Below are positions 61,877-64,000 of a DNA stretch of 64,000 nucleotides, one piece after another. The position numbers were made by a program, and so were the translations under genes. Source of the stretch: Mucilaginibacter sp. Lineage in GTDB: Bacteria > Bacteroidota > Bacteroidia > Sphingobacteriales > Sphingobacteriaceae. The DNA lies in the NCBI RefSeq assembly GCF_025359345.1, contig NZ_JANYGQ010000032.1, positions 248,001 to 312,000 of the forward strand, given 5' to 3'. Below the pieces are notes generated by a model. That model did no database searches. It was not told the origin of the DNA and was given only the letters and a program-made list of their open reading frames with translations. Numbering within the stretch: the stretch's first letter is position 1; each line of letters starts with the position of its first letter.

Positions 61877-61912
61877 GGCAAAAAAGAAACCCGCCTTTTT
61901 TGGGCGGGTCTC
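61877..61912 (-). terminator. Hairpin terminator of the DUF4397 gene
   Basis: On the minus strand, GACCCGCC and GGCGGGTT form a 7-bp GC stem with an A-rich loop, followed by TCTTTTTTG. It lies about 27 bp beyond the DUF4397 stop and could also hinder reading from the other side. Confidence 0.8.
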
Positions 61913-61938
61913 TTAAAGTGTACTATAGGTAGTTAATA

Positions 61939-62658
61939 TTAGTTTAAGCTTGGGTAAGCGTTTGTAATTAAATCAGCAGTCAATTTAGTAGCATCGGTAG
62001 CACCTGCAAGTCCTCGCAGGTAAATGGTGTAAACATAACCGCTGTTAATGCTTACGTTGGTTAATGTAGTCAACACAGTGTTTGTGCCTGCCTGCCTTAT
62101 CTCAAAAGTGTAAGTTTTGCCGACTATTGGTGTAAAATCTGAAAATTCTTTAAATCCTTTATTTGCTACCAGTACGGCCCCGTCTTTTACTGCAAAATCA
62201 ACTGCGGGCGCATCCGGGCTAAGATTTACAAACCTTAAATTAGCGCTGCCTGATGCGGGCTGAGTGATGGCATCGGTTAAAACAAGGAAACCTGGTGTAG
62301 CCGATTTGCCTACAAGGCAAAGTGTATAGGCGAAGTTTTGTTTAAGCGTTAAAGTATCGCTAAAAATAGTGCTTCCTGTTCCCGACCGTGTGAAAGCTCC
62401 GGTCCTTTTACCCACATAGGCCCTGAAATAGTCGAGCCCACCACCATAAACTATCTGGTTGGCATTTACACGCATGCCATCAAGTGTAAAATCCAGCGGT
62501 GTTTGACCAGGTGAGTCCTGTATAACACTTAGCAACGCCACAGGGGTTGCAGGTACTGTGCTATGGTCTTTCAGACAGGATGATAGCGTTAATGATAATA
62601 AGCAAACAGCAAAAAGCCCCGCCACTGATCTTTTCGAATTGTTTTTAAAGTTTTTCAT
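61939..62658 (-). CDS. DUF4397 lipoprotein
   Basis: A 239-residue lipoprotein. A basic start and hydrophobic segment end in the lipobox LTLSSC (near residue 28). The mature part has the NLRFVNLSPDAPAVDFAVKDG motif and a closing GYVYTIYLRGLAG block, which define the DUF4397 beta-sandwich family. It is probably an outer-membrane-anchored adhesion-like domain. Confidence 0.9.
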   Translation of the reverse strand: MKNFKNNSKRSVAGLFAVCLLSLTLSSCLKDHSTVPATPVALLSVIQDSPGQTPLDFTLDGMRVNANQIVYGGGLDYFRAYVGKRTGAFTRSGTGSTIFSDTLTLKQNFAYTLCLVGKSATPGFLVLTDAITQPASGSANLRFVNLSPDAPAVDFAVKDGAVLVANKGFKEFSDFTPIVGKTYTFEIRQAGTNTVLTTLTNVSINSGYVYTIYLRGLAGATDATKLTADLITNAYPSLN

Positions 62659-62907
62659 ATTTAATAGTTACAAATAATTTATACTACACATTACGGATAA
62701 AAAACGCGTAACGCTACAATGATATTTTAAAAACTACAGGTTTTTGTTGCAAAAGCAAAGCATCCCATGCTGGTTTGAGTTAATTTAATAGTATTAGTAC
62801 ATGAGTAAAATAAGTTAATTTGAAATAAAATATATTGAAAGTTAAAACAAAGGGATCGGTATTCTGGTTGCTTAATGTACATATACATCTATTTAAAACT
62901 AAAAAAC

Positions 62908-63453
62908 ATGGCTACTAAAACAGCAAACACAAAACCTGCCGGTTTAACCGGTAAAATGGAAGACTCAGAATTTCACAAATTCTTTGTTGACGAACTTAAA
63001 GACATTTACTGGGCCGAGAAACACCTTGTAAAGGCCCTGCCTAAAATGCAGAAGGCCGCAACCAGCAGCGATTTAGCTGCAGCGTTTGAAAAACACACCC
63101 AGGAAACACAAACACATGTTGAAACACTGGAGCAGGTATTTGCACTGCTTGACGAAAAAGCAGTAGCGAAAAAATGTGATGCCATGGAAGGCTTGCTTGC
63201 CGAAGCTACCAGTATTATTGAAGACACGGACAAAGGTACCCATACCCGCGATGCCGGCTTAATATTAGCAGCCCAAAAAGTTGAACATTATGAAATTGCA
63301 ACATACGGGTCATTACGCACGTTTGCACAAACTATGGGTCATACCGAAGTGGCTGACCTGTTGCAACAAACGCTTGATAACGAAAAAGCCACAGACGAAG
63401 CTTTAACTCAGGCCGCAGAAAGCATGGTGAACGAAGCTGCTGCTGCAGAATAA
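62908..63453 (+). CDS. DUF892 (YciE/YciF-like) ferritin-fold protein
   Basis: A 181-residue four-helix protein. The FVDELKDIYWAEKHLVKALP opening and AAQKVEHYEIATYGSLRTFA block, with Glu and His in ferritin-like positions, match the DUF892 family of stress-induced proteins. The ATG at 62908 is preferred over the frame's ATG at 62875. A terminator follows the stop. Osmotic or stationary-phase induction is known for E. coli relatives. Confidence 0.9.
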   Translation: MATKTANTKPAGLTGKMEDSEFHKFFVDELKDIYWAEKHLVKALPKMQKAATSSDLAAAFEKHTQETQTHVETLEQVFALLDEKAVAKKCDAMEGLLAEATSIIEDTDKGTHTRDAGLILAAQKVEHYEIATYGSLRTFAQTMGHTEVADLLQQTLDNEKATDEALTQAAESMVNEAAAAE

Positions 63454-63472
63454 CAAAACAAACTAACTAAAC

Positions 63473-63509
63473 AAAAAGCCGCCTGCAGTTATTGCAAGTC
63501 GGCTTTTTA
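63473..63509 (+). terminator. Hairpin terminator of the DUF892 gene
   Basis: AAAAAGCCG and CGGCTTTTT are perfect complements around an 18-base interior with a partial inner stem. The T5 tail is on the plus strand. It lies 20 bp after the DUF892 stop, between convergent genes. Confidence 0.88.
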
Positions 63510-63529
63510 TTTGTTATCGGAAGCTGATA

Positions 63530-64000
63530 CTACAAGCCATCAAATACAAATGTTCCTTTCTCAGGAGCTTTGCGTGGTAACATATCAGGCCGCATACTTG
63601 CCTGGTAAACAAATGATGCCACAATTACAGCAGCTTGTTTAAGGTCTTCTATTTTAAGGTGGTCGTAGTTGTCCATATTGCTATGATGTGTGCGGGTCTC
63701 GTAATCTATCGGATCCTGGATAAACTGAAAACCCGGAATACCTGCCCAATCGAATGAAAGGTGATCGGTTGAACCTGTGTTTTTCAGTGTGACGGTGCTG
63801 GCGCCTAAATCGGCAAACGGTTTAAACCATTCCTGGAAAATTGGAGCAATGGCAGTATTGCCCTGTGCGAAAATACCGCGGATTTTACCGGTACCATTGT
63901 CAAGGTTGAAATACGCCGATACTTTTGCAGCCTCAGGTTTTAAAACCAGGTCGGTGCCACGGTAATGGTTTTTTACGTAGCCATATGAGCCCAGCAAACC
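63530..64000 (-). CDS. M28-family metallopeptidase, C-terminal part
   Basis: The window holds only the last 155-plus residues of this protein; its N-terminus lies beyond the right edge. STDHLSFDWAGIPG and THHSNMDNYDHL are the metal-binding and active-site blocks of M28 aminopeptidase-like enzymes. The last residues after about FVYQASM form a short non-catalytic tail. It is likely an exported aminopeptidase or carboxypeptidase, but the signal peptide cannot be seen. Confidence 0.85.
   Translation of the reverse strand, partial: GLLGSYGYVKNHYRGTDLVLKPEAAKVSAYFNLDNGTGKIRGIFAQGNTAIAPIFQEWFKPFADLGASTVTLKNTGSTDHLSFDWAGIPGFQFIQDPIDYETRTHHSNMDNYDHLKIEDLKQAAVIVASFVYQASMRPDMLPRKAPEKGTFVFDGL

Overview
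The window reads as a chromosomal segment of a Bacteroidota bacterium, most likely family Sphingobacteriaceae (Mucilaginibacter/Pedobacter-like). The supporting signs are a type IX secretion C-terminal sorting domain, families typical of the phylum (DUF4296, DUF4905, DUF4397, CtlX, fold-III arginine decarboxylase, TonB-plug/MG2 proteins), a type 3 prolyl-tRNA synthetase, TAnnTTTG promoter boxes close to start codons, and few visible Shine-Dalgarno sequences. The species is an inference. I saw no tRNA or rRNA gene, CRISPR array, transposase or prophage. It looks like core chromosome with many intergenic repeats.

Layout. 0-2.5 kb: eutC (ethanolamine ammonia-lyase small subunit), an AurF-like diiron oxygenase and a VOC protein. 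2.5-8 kb: a large MG2/TonB-plug protein, aspartate kinase, an SSAT-like acetyltransferase and a YggS PLP-homeostasis protein. 8-12 kb: DUF4296 lipoprotein, mutS2 and a CE2-type esterase. 12.6-17.5 kb: two-subunit CoA-transferase, uridine kinase, a LysM protein, DUF4905 and Dps. 17.7-21.5 kb: proS, metB (bracketed by two inverted copies of one palindromic repeat) and a TIGR02757 protein carrying a repeat-derived in-frame insertion. 21.5-26.5 kb: small lipoproteins, a 695-bp non-coding gap, a TPR/DHp sensor-like protein, and an AraC regulator with a siderophore-interacting flavoprotein.

26.5-30.5 kb is an arginine-handling block on the minus strand: arginine decarboxylase, CtlX citrulline hydrolase and an arginine deiminase-type enzyme. 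argS lies divergently beside it. 33-36 kb: 3-hydroxybutyryl-CoA dehydrogenase and bioF-bioD. 36.4-37.7 kb: a LexA-like S24 repressor divergent from a GIY-YIG-fold protein that has lost its catalytic residues, with a 40-bp near-perfect palindrome between them. I regard this as the best candidate for an undescribed regulatory module. 37.6-46.4 kb: msrB, a fasciclin protein, a gluzincin/TolB-propeller/outer-membrane protein, PBP1A, PPK2 and a phosphodiester glycosidase-like protein. 46.9-64 kb: a GlxA-type regulator and VOC protein, a 1355-residue T9SS-exported lyase-like protein with four tandem beta-sandwich repeats, small enzymes, DUF1624 and acyltransferase-3 membrane proteins, two divergent flavin reductases, an S9 peptidase, DUF4397, a DUF892 ferritin-like protein and the C-terminus of an M28 peptidase cut by the window edge.

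The most striking non-coding property is that many intergenic junctions carry imperfect inverted repeats built from short repeated words. Each junction uses a different word family, and several families recur elsewhere in the window. Some arms overlap annotated starts or stops, and one related element has been captured inside a coding sequence.
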